A DNA stretch of 27,721 bases, taken from the NCBI GenBank assembly GCA_026398575.1, contig JAPLSP010000173.1:1-27721 (forward strand), given 5' to 3'. This DNA comes from Candidatus Sumerlaeota bacterium (GTDB lineage: Bacteria > Sumerlaeota > Sumerlaeia > JADFCT01). A program made the translations under genes and the position numbers. Below the pieces are notes generated by a model. That model made no database searches. It saw nothing but the letters and a program-made list of their open reading frames with translations, and was not told the origin of the DNA. This document shows positions 7,044 through 14,579 of the stretch, one piece after another; the stretch's first letter is position 1; the number at the start of each line of letters is the position of its first letter.

Positions 7044-9688
7044 CACGCCGCCTCTCCGATGCGAGTGGAATCGGGATCGAGGCGCGCGATGATGTCTTCC
7101 TGAATCGCGGGCGACAGATCGAGGAAATTCACGAAGGTGCCGTGAATGCGCATGATATAAACGCCGCTCGGGGCCAGCCGCTTGGGATCGGCCAGCAGGC
7201 GACGCAGATTCTTGGCGGAATCAACATTGAAGTAAACATAGTAGCCGCCTTTGCGCGCCGCGTCGCAGAAGCCGAAGAGCGGGTTCAAAACATAATTGCG
7301 CATCGCGGCCATGAACCGACCACTGCTTCTTTGCTTGCCTGCTTCATCGCACTGTTCTTCTCCATCGCCGCCATTCCCGCGCCTGCGAACCATCTGCGGA
7401 TCGAGTCCGATGTGCGAGGCATATCCGCCGAGGAAATCTGTGAAAGGCAATTTGTGCGCGCTCATGATGCGCGGCGGCAGGCCATGCGTGGCCATGCCCG
7501 CCGTAGGATCAACTCCGTACCCCAGCATCGCCCGCGCCGCGCGGCCATCGGGCGTCGCGCCGACAAGATAGCCATAGAGCAGGTGCGTGCTGGGCGTGCT
7601 CCAATCCGGCAGGAAAGGATTGTTCCACGGATTGCGCAGGCTGTGGACGCGCTGCGAAACATCACGCGCAATCTCCACCGCCAACGAATCCGCGCGGTCG
7701 TCGTCGTTGCCGAACTTGGGCGCGCTCAGGCATAAGTCACGCAAATCCTCGAAACCGGTGAAATTTTTGCGCAACGCCTCCGGCAGCGCTGACAACTTTT
7801 CCGGCGCCTGCGCGCTCAGATGCGTGATCGTGGCGAAACTATCCGCCACAACGCTCAAGCCGTGAATCAGGCACCCGGAGGCGTTGTACTTGGTCCCCTG
7901 CGCGGAGACATCGCGCATGTCGCGACCCGTTTCCAGTCCGCCCATGAACGCCGATAAAAACGGAACCGGAAGCAGCGCCAGCGCGCGGACGCAGCCATTG
8001 GCCGCCGCCTCCATGCGCGGCAGGAAATAATCCAGTTGCTTCCAGAATGCGGCCTTCAGGCGCTCTGGATCGGCCAAGGGCGCCCGGGCATCCAAACCTA
8101 ATTCCTCAAACCCAAGCCCGATGCGCTCACCGCTGATGGCGCTGACTCCGCCGTGAATCGTCAACTCCAATACTTTGCCCAGATTCAGCCAGCTATTGGT
8201 CGTGTTGCCGGACTCCTTGCCCATGATGAGCGGTTCCTGGCAGCCGGCGATCGCGTAGTTGGGAAGGTCCTCTTCGGCAATCCCCTTGCGGCGCAACGCA
8301 TCGAACAGCACGTCGTCATTGAAGAAGCTGGGCGTCACGCTTCCGGGCGTAGTGAAGAAAGGCGTCATCGCATCATAGACCGCGTCCGGCGTGCCGGCAT
8401 GGAGTTTGACGGAGAGCGCGGGTTGCGGCGTGTTACTGCGGTAAAACGCTTCGAGGATGATCGTCGTCATCGCGCACGTCAGATCGCTCCCTCGCTCATC
8501 GCGCCCGCCAACCATGATGTTCTGGCTGATCGCCCAGTTGCGGTCGCCGACGCAGAACAACAGCAGGAGATGCCGCACGAGATGGATCGCAGATTCGCGC
8601 GCGACTGGCTGCATATCGTAAAATGGCTGAAGGATGCGGTCGAGGTTGCCGACGCTGAAGGCATAAGGATTGGGGCACTGCTCGAACGTCATTGCCATCC
8701 AGAGGAGAATAAAGCTTTGAATAGCTTCATAGAGGTTGCGCGCGCCTTCGCACGGGACGCGGCAGCAGGTGGCGGCGATGCGCTCGAATTCCGCTTTGCG
8801 TTCGGCGTCCGCCTCATTGCGCGCCATATCTTCGGCGAGCTGCGCGTAGCGCTCCGCCAGTATGATCGCAGACGAAAGCGAAACTTGCATCGCTTCAAAA
8901 AAGTCACGCGTCGCGCCCGTGGATTTTGCCGCTTGCGCCTTTGCTTGTTCAATGAGCTGTAGCAAGCCTCCGCTCAACGCCGGCGCAAAGTCGGCGATGG
9001 TGTGGCCTGTGACCTGCTCGACAAAGTACACGACTTCGCCGGTCTCCAAGCCGGTCTTCGCATACACCTTTCCCAAAGCGGCGGCGAACTCTTCGCCCGC
9101 CCAGAAATCGCGCACGCCTTTGATGCGTTCGGCAGTGAGACCAAGTTCCGGCGCCGGCGTGATGTCATTATAGACGGCCATCGGATCGCAATAGCCGGCG
9201 AAGGTCTCGACCCGGAATTCGGGATTGATGAGAGCGTAGGTTCGCGCGAAAGCGTCGGCCTGCGTCCCGGCAAAAATCTCGCCAGGGCGGATCGAGATCG
9301 GAAGTTCGCGGCAAACCGCCTCGAAAAGCTGCGCTTGAACAAGCGAGCGGGATTGGGCGCTGGCGGCGGCAGGCTGGGCTTGGGCGCCTCTGTCGGACTG
9401 GTCGGACTGGTCGGACGCGTCTGACTGGTCCGACGAGTCTGACAGCGGGAAGTCTGACAGCGGCGATCCCGAGCGCAATTGTTTGAGAGCGCCCATCCGG
9501 ATTTCCTGGGCGAGGAACCATCCATCCAGCCGCTTCTGCGCGCGGTTTTGCGCGAGGATCATATCAACCTGCTCGGACATACGAGCCGGATTCAGCTCCA
9601 ACATCCGAGCTGAATTCAGCTCCGATATCAGAGCCGAGGTCAGCTCTGGCTTCCTAGCCGGATTTACCTTGTTAAGATCGCTGACCAT
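7043..9688 (-). CDS. Glycyl radical enzyme, CxE-type (eliminase/dehydratase class), substrate unknown
   Basis: This 881-residue protein is of the pyruvate formate-lyase superfamily. The thiyl Cys is in AGCQEP (Cys483), and Glu485 two residues later is the acid/base seen in dehydratase, choline lyase and isethionate lyase types; PFL itself has Cys-Cys. The radical site is the C-terminal RIHGTF with Gly850; the usual Tyr after Gly is Thr. Other family blocks are APKFGNDDD and GATPDGRAA. Residues 1-110 are an unusual extension: about 10-38 come from a 24-bp repeat and 84-100 from a 9-bp Ser-Asp repeat. The start at 9688 has AGAAGGTG six bases upstream and lies 25 bases inside the preceding gene. 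The reaction is probably radical C-O, C-N or C-S bond elimination on a small molecule. No known subclass was matched. Confidence 0.93.
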   Translation of the reverse strand: MVSDLNKVNPARKPELTSALISELNSARMLELNPARMSEQVDMILAQNRAQKRLDGWFLAQEIRMGALKQLRSGSPLSDFPLSDSSDQSDASDQSDQSDRGAQAQPAAASAQSRSLVQAQLFEAVCRELPISIRPGEIFAGTQADAFARTYALINPEFRVETFAGYCDPMAVYNDITPAPELGLTAERIKGVRDFWAGEEFAAALGKVYAKTGLETGEVVYFVEQVTGHTIADFAPALSGGLLQLIEQAKAQAAKSTGATRDFFEAMQVSLSSAIILAERYAQLAEDMARNEADAERKAEFERIAATCCRVPCEGARNLYEAIQSFILLWMAMTFEQCPNPYAFSVGNLDRILQPFYDMQPVARESAIHLVRHLLLLFCVGDRNWAISQNIMVGGRDERGSDLTCAMTTIILEAFYRSNTPQPALSVKLHAGTPDAVYDAMTPFFTTPGSVTPSFFNDDVLFDALRRKGIAEEDLPNYAIAGCQEPLIMGKESGNTTNSWLNLGKVLELTIHGGVSAISGERIGLGFEELGLDARAPLADPERLKAAFWKQLDYFLPRMEAAANGCVRALALLPVPFLSAFMGGLETGRDMRDVSAQGTKYNASGCLIHGLSVVADSFATITHLSAQAPEKLSALPEALRKNFTGFEDLRDLCLSAPKFGNDDDRADSLAVEIARDVSQRVHSLRNPWNNPFLPDWSTPSTHLLYGYLVGATPDGRAARAMLGYGVDPTAGMATHGLPPRIMSAHKLPFTDFLGGYASHIGLDPQMVRRRGNGGDGEEQCDEAGKQRSSGRFMAAMRNYVLNPLFGFCDAARKGGYYVYFNVDSAKNLRRLLADPKRLAPSGVYIMRIHGTFVNFLDLSPAIQEDIIARLDPDSTRIGEAA
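9392..9460. repeat. 9-bp tandem repeat, consensus GTCNGACNN, inside the glycyl radical enzyme gene
   Basis: Six contiguous nine-base units run to 9445, and a further copy at 9452-9460 follows a six-base spacer, so the last part reads as a 15-bp duplication. On the minus strand they encode a Ser-Asp-Gln/Ala tripeptide run in the N-terminal extension of the glycyl radical enzyme. It is the same repeat family as at 1202-1246. Confidence 0.88.
9582..9665. repeat. 24-bp tandem repeat with internal palindrome at the 5' end of the glycyl radical enzyme gene
   Basis: Three 24-base units and a half unit lie head to tail. Each holds a 16-base palindrome-like core; in the middle unit (9607-9622, GAGCTGAATTCAGCTC) it is perfect. 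In frame they encode an eight-residue repeat (type ELNSARML). The array begins exactly where the upstream gene stops, so it lies within the first 40 codons of the glycyl radical enzyme gene. It could form serial mRNA hairpins or bind a dimeric protein; this is inference. Confidence 0.85.
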
Positions 9689-11175
9689 ATTTTCACCTTC
9701 TTGTCTAGCTTTTTTATTCCCGCTTCGATGGCGCGTTGACGAAGTTTTTCACCGGCGGGAGTGGAAGACTCAAAAAACATTACGCTCACAACTTTAGGAT
9801 AGCCATTCAGCGCCTCTAATGCCTTAGCCCATTCATTGGAATATTTTTCGCGGAGCTGCGGCGCAAGGTCGAGGCAGATGGCTTGATATGCGGCGCGCGC
9901 CCTCTGCTCATCGCCGGTTGCGCGCGCGATGCCTTCCTCGATTTCGGATTTCATCGTCTCGCGCAGTTGCTTGAATTGCGTGTCGGTGTCCGTCAAAGGC
10001 TCGATATTCGCGGGCTGCTCGATTTGGATTTGATAATACGCCTTGCCATCTTTGGCGATCTTTTTGCCGCCCTGCTCGGCGATCACGCGCTCGGCCAGCG
10101 CGATCAGGCGATCGCCGAAGCTGGTGAGAGTTTCATTCATCGGCATATCGTCGCGGCTGATGTTGCGATACACGTCTTTGATTTCCCACCCCTGCGCCAT
10201 CATCCAGCGTCCGCCTTTCAGCACGCCGACGATCGTGCAGGCGGTGGCCGCGTTGTTGTCGGCGTCCCAGCCGAAATTGAAGGCGGCGATGGAAGTCTTG
10301 ATATAGTCACCCTGTCCATAGAGCAGCGCGCCGATCACTGAGGCGGTGTTCAGTTCATAGCCATTGCGGTCGCGCGTCTCGCCGTTGTGATGCGTGTATT
10401 TATCCTTCACGAGACGACGCGCAGCGCGCCAATCGTCCGGATGCTGGCGATGCCATGCGCGCACGTCGCCGGCCACCTGGCGCACGACACACTTGGGGTC
10501 CACCGCGGCCATGCCCGCGTCCAGAATTTTTTCCAGATCGTCCGTCAAAAACGCTGTGGCGATCATCGCATCGAAGAGCTGCGTCGTTTGCGCCGGCTCG
10601 CCGCTGATGGCGACGTGCGTATAGTTCAAGCCGATGCGCGCGGCTGTGCGCGGCATGCCCGGCGAAATCAACCCCCACGACTCGCTGACGAACTGGCCGG
10701 AGATATTGAAATCGGACCACGGATTGAACGCGAGATAGCCGGTCATCGGCGGCGCCATGCCAAGATCCATGAGCTGGCGGGCGTATTGATTGGCGCACCA
10801 GAAGAGGCGGTTGATGTGCGCCTTCCAGAGAGCGGGGATGTCCTGCGCTGGAATCAGCGTCACGCCGCGCTGCTGCATGGCGACGATATAGACCCACTCG
10901 AAATCGGTATCGTCGTCGGTCCACGCGCCCTTCGGCAGCGACGGCGTGTATTCGGTTACGGCGCCCGGCTCGGCGATATATTTCATCTCGTGCTTCAGGC
11001 CGTTGAGGTCGCCGAGCAGATGACCGAGCAATCCGCCTCGGATTTTATCCTGCACGTCGTCGGCGGACAAAAGAACGGATTGCGGCAAATTTTGCGCCTG
11101 CGGCGTCGGATCCGCCGCGCGAACAAAGGTCGCGGACAATGCGAACGTCAATAGACTTAGAAGTGAAGCTTTCAA
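9664..11175 (-). CDS. Exported ADP-ribosylglycohydrolase-fold protein
   Basis: This 503-residue protein begins with a Sec signal peptide (about 1-20, ending VRA). The ADP-ribosylglycohydrolase (DraG/ARH, PF03747) metal motifs are visible: WTDDDT at 85-90 and GWDADNNAATACTIVG from 302, with Asp87-89, Asp304 and Asp306 in the places that bind the two Mg ions. Length exceeds the usual 300 or so residues because of inserts and a C-terminal helical part (about 385-503). Members in glycan loci probably hydrolyse sugar or nucleoside bonds, not protein ADP-ribose; the true substrate is unknown. The start is TTG at 11175 with AAAGG upstream; no ATG fits before the signal peptide. It is the first gene of the operon and overlaps the glycyl radical enzyme gene by 25 bases. 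Confidence 0.87.
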   Translation of the reverse strand: MKASLLSLLTFALSATFVRAADPTPQAQNLPQSVLLSADDVQDKIRGGLLGHLLGDLNGLKHEMKYIAEPGAVTEYTPSLPKGAWTDDDTDFEWVYIVAMQQRGVTLIPAQDIPALWKAHINRLFWCANQYARQLMDLGMAPPMTGYLAFNPWSDFNISGQFVSESWGLISPGMPRTAARIGLNYTHVAISGEPAQTTQLFDAMIATAFLTDDLEKILDAGMAAVDPKCVVRQVAGDVRAWHRQHPDDWRAARRLVKDKYTHHNGETRDRNGYELNTASVIGALLYGQGDYIKTSIAAFNFGWDADNNAATACTIVGVLKGGRWMMAQGWEIKDVYRNISRDDMPMNETLTSFGDRLIALAERVIAEQGGKKIAKDGKAYYQIQIEQPANIEPLTDTDTQFKQLRETMKSEIEEGIARATGDEQRARAAYQAICLDLAPQLREKYSNEWAKALEALNGYPKVVSVMFFESSTPAGEKLRQRAIEAGIKKLDKKVKIWSAILTR

Positions 11176-11376
11176 GTTGACCTTTAGACTCCGATTTTTT
11201 TTCTCAACAACCGTCTTTATTTGGGATTAAACGCCGTTCGTTCCCAAAAAGCCAGCCATAAGTTTGCGCGCACGCCACATGCTTTTGCGGAATGCGCTTG
11301 CCTTGAGGGCGGCGGCGCCAGCAAACTAATGAACAAGTTTTATCGTCATGGCATTTCGCAACCAGGAGGATTCCCG

Positions 11377-12798
11377 ATGAAGAGTTTGAATATCTCAAGA
11401 CGCAATTTTTTGAAAGCCGCCGCGGTCAGCGGTCTGGCCACGCCGCTCTATATGTGCGCGACGGCGACGGGGCCCGCGCCTGCGCCCGTTCCCGTGCCCG
11501 CGCCGAAACGACGCGTCATTCCGGCCGATGTCAAACTCAATCACGCCTGCATCGGCGTCGGCGGCATGGGCTGGGGCGACCTGCAAAATTTCAAGCAGCA
11601 TTCGGGAACTCAGATTGTCGCGTTGTGCGACGTGGATTCCAACACCCTGGCGAAGGCGGCCAAGGAAATTCCTGGCGCGCGCACGTACAGCGACTGGCGC
11701 GAGCTGTTCGAGAAGGAAGGTGACAAGATTGATTCGGTGAACGTCACCGTGCCGGATCATTCGCACTTCATCATCGCGATGGCGGCCATCGCGCGCGGCA
11801 AACACGTCTATTGCCAGAAGCCGCTGTGCCATGACGTGGCGGAAATCCGTATGATGACGAACGCCGCCGTCAAGATGAATGTCGTCACCCAGCTCGGCAC
11901 GCAGCAAGCCTCGGGCTCCAATGACCGCATGGCGGTGCAGATGATCAAGGAAGGCGTGATCGGCAAGATCAAACGCGCATATCTCTGTTCGAATCGCCCC
12001 GGCGCGCAGGAAGCTTATCGCCTGATGGGACCGCGCCCAGCCGCAGGTGGAACGCCCCCCGCGACACTCAATTGGGACGTCTGGATCGGCAACGCGCCGA
12101 TGCGGCCTTTTGCCCCCGGGATTTATCATCCCACCAAGTGGCGGGCGTGGCAGGATTTCGGCACCGGCTGGTCGGGCGACATCGGCTGCCACATTTTCGA
12201 CGCCGTATGGAAAGCGCTGAGCTTGACGGCGCCCAAAACCTTCTTCGCGGAGGTTCAAAAATCCTGGAAGGATTCGCCCGCGCGCCGCGCCGACACCTGG
12301 CCGCAGAGCAATCACATCACGTGGATATTCCCCGGCACGAAGATGACCGCCGGCGACGAGCTCACACTCGAATGGTTCGACGGCGAGTTTTATCCGCCCG
12401 ACGACATCCGCAAACTCTATACCGATGATTTCGCAAAATATCCCGCTGAGTCCGCGATGCTCATCGGTGAGGGAGGCGCGATACTGATGCCGCACGGCGG
12501 CACAAGCCCGATCCTGCTGCCGCGCGAAAAGTTCCCGAAGCCGAAATACCCGCAGCTCAAGCCGCGCAATCACTATCATCACTTCCTCGACGCCTGTCGC
12601 GGCGGCGAGATGTGCGAATCGCACTTCGCGCAAACCGGCCCGATGGCCGAGGCGATCATCCTGGGAACCGTGGCGATCCGCGTCCCGGATACGCAGCTGC
12701 AATGGTCAGCGCCCAAACTGCGAATTCCGAACAACGCCGAAGCCGAACGCATCCTGCGCCGTCAATACCGCGAAGGCTGGAAGGCAGCGGAAGTCTAG
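11377..12798 (+). CDS. Tat-exported Gfo/Idh/MocA-family protein, copy 1
   Basis: This 473-residue NAD(P)-dependent oxidoreductase-fold protein starts with a Tat signal (SRRNFLKAAAVSGLA). After a Pro/Ala linker follows the Rossmann motif CIGVGGMGWGD and the strand IVALCDVDS. The Gfo/Idh catalytic block appears as YCQKPLCHD, where Lys takes the place of the EKP lysine. C-terminal blocks (NHYHHFLDACRGGEMC) are typical of the planctomycete-type exported subfamily. It may oxidise or epimerise a sugar in the periplasm with bound NAD, or act as a GH109-like NAD-dependent glycosidase. The start ATG at 11377 has AGGAGGA six bases upstream; an open frame back to 11221 lacks a ribosome site. It is divergent from the glycyl radical operon, with about 200 bases between. 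Confidence 0.93.
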   Translation: MKSLNISRRNFLKAAAVSGLATPLYMCATATGPAPAPVPVPAPKRRVIPADVKLNHACIGVGGMGWGDLQNFKQHSGTQIVALCDVDSNTLAKAAKEIPGARTYSDWRELFEKEGDKIDSVNVTVPDHSHFIIAMAAIARGKHVYCQKPLCHDVAEIRMMTNAAVKMNVVTQLGTQQASGSNDRMAVQMIKEGVIGKIKRAYLCSNRPGAQEAYRLMGPRPAAGGTPPATLNWDVWIGNAPMRPFAPGIYHPTKWRAWQDFGTGWSGDIGCHIFDAVWKALSLTAPKTFFAEVQKSWKDSPARRADTWPQSNHITWIFPGTKMTAGDELTLEWFDGEFYPPDDIRKLYTDDFAKYPAESAMLIGEGGAILMPHGGTSPILLPREKFPKPKYPQLKPRNHYHHFLDACRGGEMCESHFAQTGPMAEAIILGTVAIRVPDTQLQWSAPKLRIPNNAEAERILRRQYREGWKAAEV

Positions 12799-12804
12799 CC
12801 AGTG

Positions 12805-12842
12805 GGATTTGAAATTTGAAATTTGAGATCTGAAATTTGAGA
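12805..12842. repeat. AT-rich short tandem repeat (GAAATTTGA type)
   Basis: A run of imperfect units of the ATTTGAAATTTGAG kind lies just after the first Gfo/Idh/MocA gene. The rest of 12799-13021 holds a small direct repeat AACGCTA at 12872-12888 and the ribosome site of the second copy. No gene is seen there. Similar strings are, from memory, widespread between genes in planctomycete-type genomes. Confidence 0.75.
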
Positions 12843-13021
12843 ATGGAAAACCGACAACAGGCAACCGCTGGTAAACGCTAATGAACGCTAAAAAACATAC
12901 TGCAAAAGCATTCAGGTTTGCGAGTGAGAACCAGATTCTCACGCCACAGGTATGATAAATTAAAGAGCAGTAAGAAATTTGTTGTCCGCGAATTGTGAAC
13001 TTAACACAGGAGGAAGTTTTA

Positions 13022-14428
13022 ATGAAGACCATGAATCTATCGAGACGCAATTTCCTGAAGGCCGCCGCGGTCAGCGGGCTGGCTACGCCGCTTTATATGT
13101 GCGCGGCGGCGCCCGGACCTTCGTCCGCGCCCGCGCCCAAGCGGCGCGTCATCCCCGCCAACGGCAAACTCAATCACGCCTGTATCGGCGTCGGCGGGAT
13201 GGGATGGGGAGACTTGAAGAATTTCAAGGACCATCCGGGAACTCAGATCGTCGCTTTGTGCGACGTGGACTCCGAGCGTCTGCAAAAGGCGGCGAACGAG
13301 ATTCCCGGTGCGCGCCTCTATGGCGATTGGCGCGAACTCCTCGCAAAAGAAGGCGACAAGATTGACTCGGTGAACGTCACCGTGCCGGATCATTCGCATT
13401 ATCTCATTGCGATTGCGGCCATCGCGTGCGGCAAGCACCTCTATTGCCAAAAGCCGCTTTGCCACGACGTCGCCGAGATTCGCGCGCTGACGAAGGCCGC
13501 CGTCAAGATGAACGTCGTCACGCAGCTCGGAACGCAGCACGCCTCCAGCTTCAACGACCGCATGGCGGTGCAGATGATCAGGGAAGGCGTGATTGGCAAG
13601 ATCAAGCGCGCCTATCTGTGCTCGAACCGCCCCGGCATCGAGGGCGTGCGCCTTCTCGGGCCGCGTCCCGCCACGAGCGAACCGCCTCCCGCGACGCTGA
13701 ATTGGGAGATATGGACCGGCAACGCGCCGATGCGCCCTTATACGCCGAAAATCTATCATCCGGGCAAATGGCGCACATGGCTGGACTTCGGGACCGGCTG
13801 GTCCGGCGACATCGGATGCCACATCTTTGACGCCGTGTGGAAGGCCCTCGGCCTGACGGCGCCGAAAACCATTTTCGCGGAAGTCCAGAAATCCTGGCGC
13901 GATTCGCCCGCGCGCCGCGCCGACACCTGGCCGCAGAGCAATCACATCACGTGGGTCTTCCCCGGAACGAACATGACCGCCGCTAATGAGATCACCCTTG
14001 AGTGGTTCGACGGCGAATACTATCCGCCCGACGACATCCGCAGACTCTATAACGACGACCTCACAAAATACCCCGCCGAATCCGCCATGTTCGTGGGCGA
14101 AGACGGCGCGTTGCTGTATCACCATACCGGCACCAGCCCGGTCCTGTTGCCGCGAGACAAATTCCCGAAACCGAAATTCCCGCAACAGCAGCCGCGCAAC
14201 CATTACCACCACTTCGCCGACGCCTGCCGCGGCGGCGAAATGTGCGCTTCGCACTTCGCCCAAACCGGCCCGATGGCCGAAGCGATCATCCTGGGAACCG
14301 TGGCCATCCGCGCCGCAGGCTGGAAACTGGATTGGAACTCCACGGATATGAAAATCCGCAATTATCCCGAGGCCGAACGTTTCCTGAGGCGCAAGTACCG
14401 GGAGGGGTGGAATGCAGTAGAGGTTTGA
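13022..14428 (+). CDS. Tat-exported Gfo/Idh/MocA-family protein, copy 2
   Basis: This 468-residue paralog of the preceding gene is collinear with it over the whole length and very similar in both protein and DNA. It has Tat signal SRRNFLKAAAVSGLA, Rossmann motif CIGVGGMGWGD, catalytic block YCQKPLCHD and the C-terminal NHYHHFADACRGGEMC. The proteins differ most in the linker after the signal, around residues 200-225 and at the C-terminus, which suggests shifted substrate preference after tandem duplication. Cys in LYMCA near residue 27 is conserved in both but does not form a good lipobox. The start ATG at 13022 has AGGAGGAAG upstream. An intrinsic terminator follows at 14515-14551. Both copies are probably transcribed together. 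Confidence 0.93.
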   Translation: MKTMNLSRRNFLKAAAVSGLATPLYMCAAAPGPSSAPAPKRRVIPANGKLNHACIGVGGMGWGDLKNFKDHPGTQIVALCDVDSERLQKAANEIPGARLYGDWRELLAKEGDKIDSVNVTVPDHSHYLIAIAAIACGKHLYCQKPLCHDVAEIRALTKAAVKMNVVTQLGTQHASSFNDRMAVQMIREGVIGKIKRAYLCSNRPGIEGVRLLGPRPATSEPPPATLNWEIWTGNAPMRPYTPKIYHPGKWRTWLDFGTGWSGDIGCHIFDAVWKALGLTAPKTIFAEVQKSWRDSPARRADTWPQSNHITWVFPGTNMTAANEITLEWFDGEYYPPDDIRRLYNDDLTKYPAESAMFVGEDGALLYHHTGTSPVLLPRDKFPKPKFPQQQPRNHYHHFADACRGGEMCASHFAQTGPMAEAIILGTVAIRAAGWKLDWNSTDMKIRNYPEAERFLRRKYREGWNAVEV

Positions 14429-14514
14429 TTGCTGCATCTCCGCCTCTTTGAGCGCCATGAGCTTGGGAAAATCTCGAATTGAGTTTTTGAGAAATTTTCA
14501 CAAATTTACCTTGC

Positions 14515-14551
14515 AATGTCGGCCATCTAAGCCGATATTATTTCTTTTTTT
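14515..14551 (+). terminator. Intrinsic terminator after the second Gfo/Idh/MocA gene
   Basis: A nine-base-pair stem with one G-T wobble (14515-14523 with 14531-14539) and a seven-base loop is followed directly by ATTTCTTTTTTT. This is a textbook Rho-independent terminator for plus-strand transcription and separates the oxidoreductase pair from the defence genes. Confidence 0.85.
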
Positions 14552-14579
14552 GTGAAACTTGCTCAAAAAAGGCTACATT

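Noticed and set aside
9392..9460. Possible CRISPR array
   Set aside because: Units are nine bases with no spacers between them; it is a coding tandem repeat. The same applies to the other repeat arrays.
11221..11376. Upstream extension of Gfo/Idh/MocA copy 1
   Set aside because: The Tat signal must be at the N-terminus, AGGAGGA precedes the ATG at 11377, and copy 2 starts at the equivalent place.
11176..11376. Divergent promoter elements between the glycyl radical operon and the Gfo/Idh/MocA genes
   Set aside because: The layout demands promoters here, but no -35/-10 pair of convincing sequence and spacing was found on either strand.
11395..12702. Long antisense open frame (435 codons) opposite Gfo/Idh/MocA copy 1
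   Set aside because: Shadow frame; a matching one (13037-14458) exists opposite copy 2 only because the two genes are duplicates.
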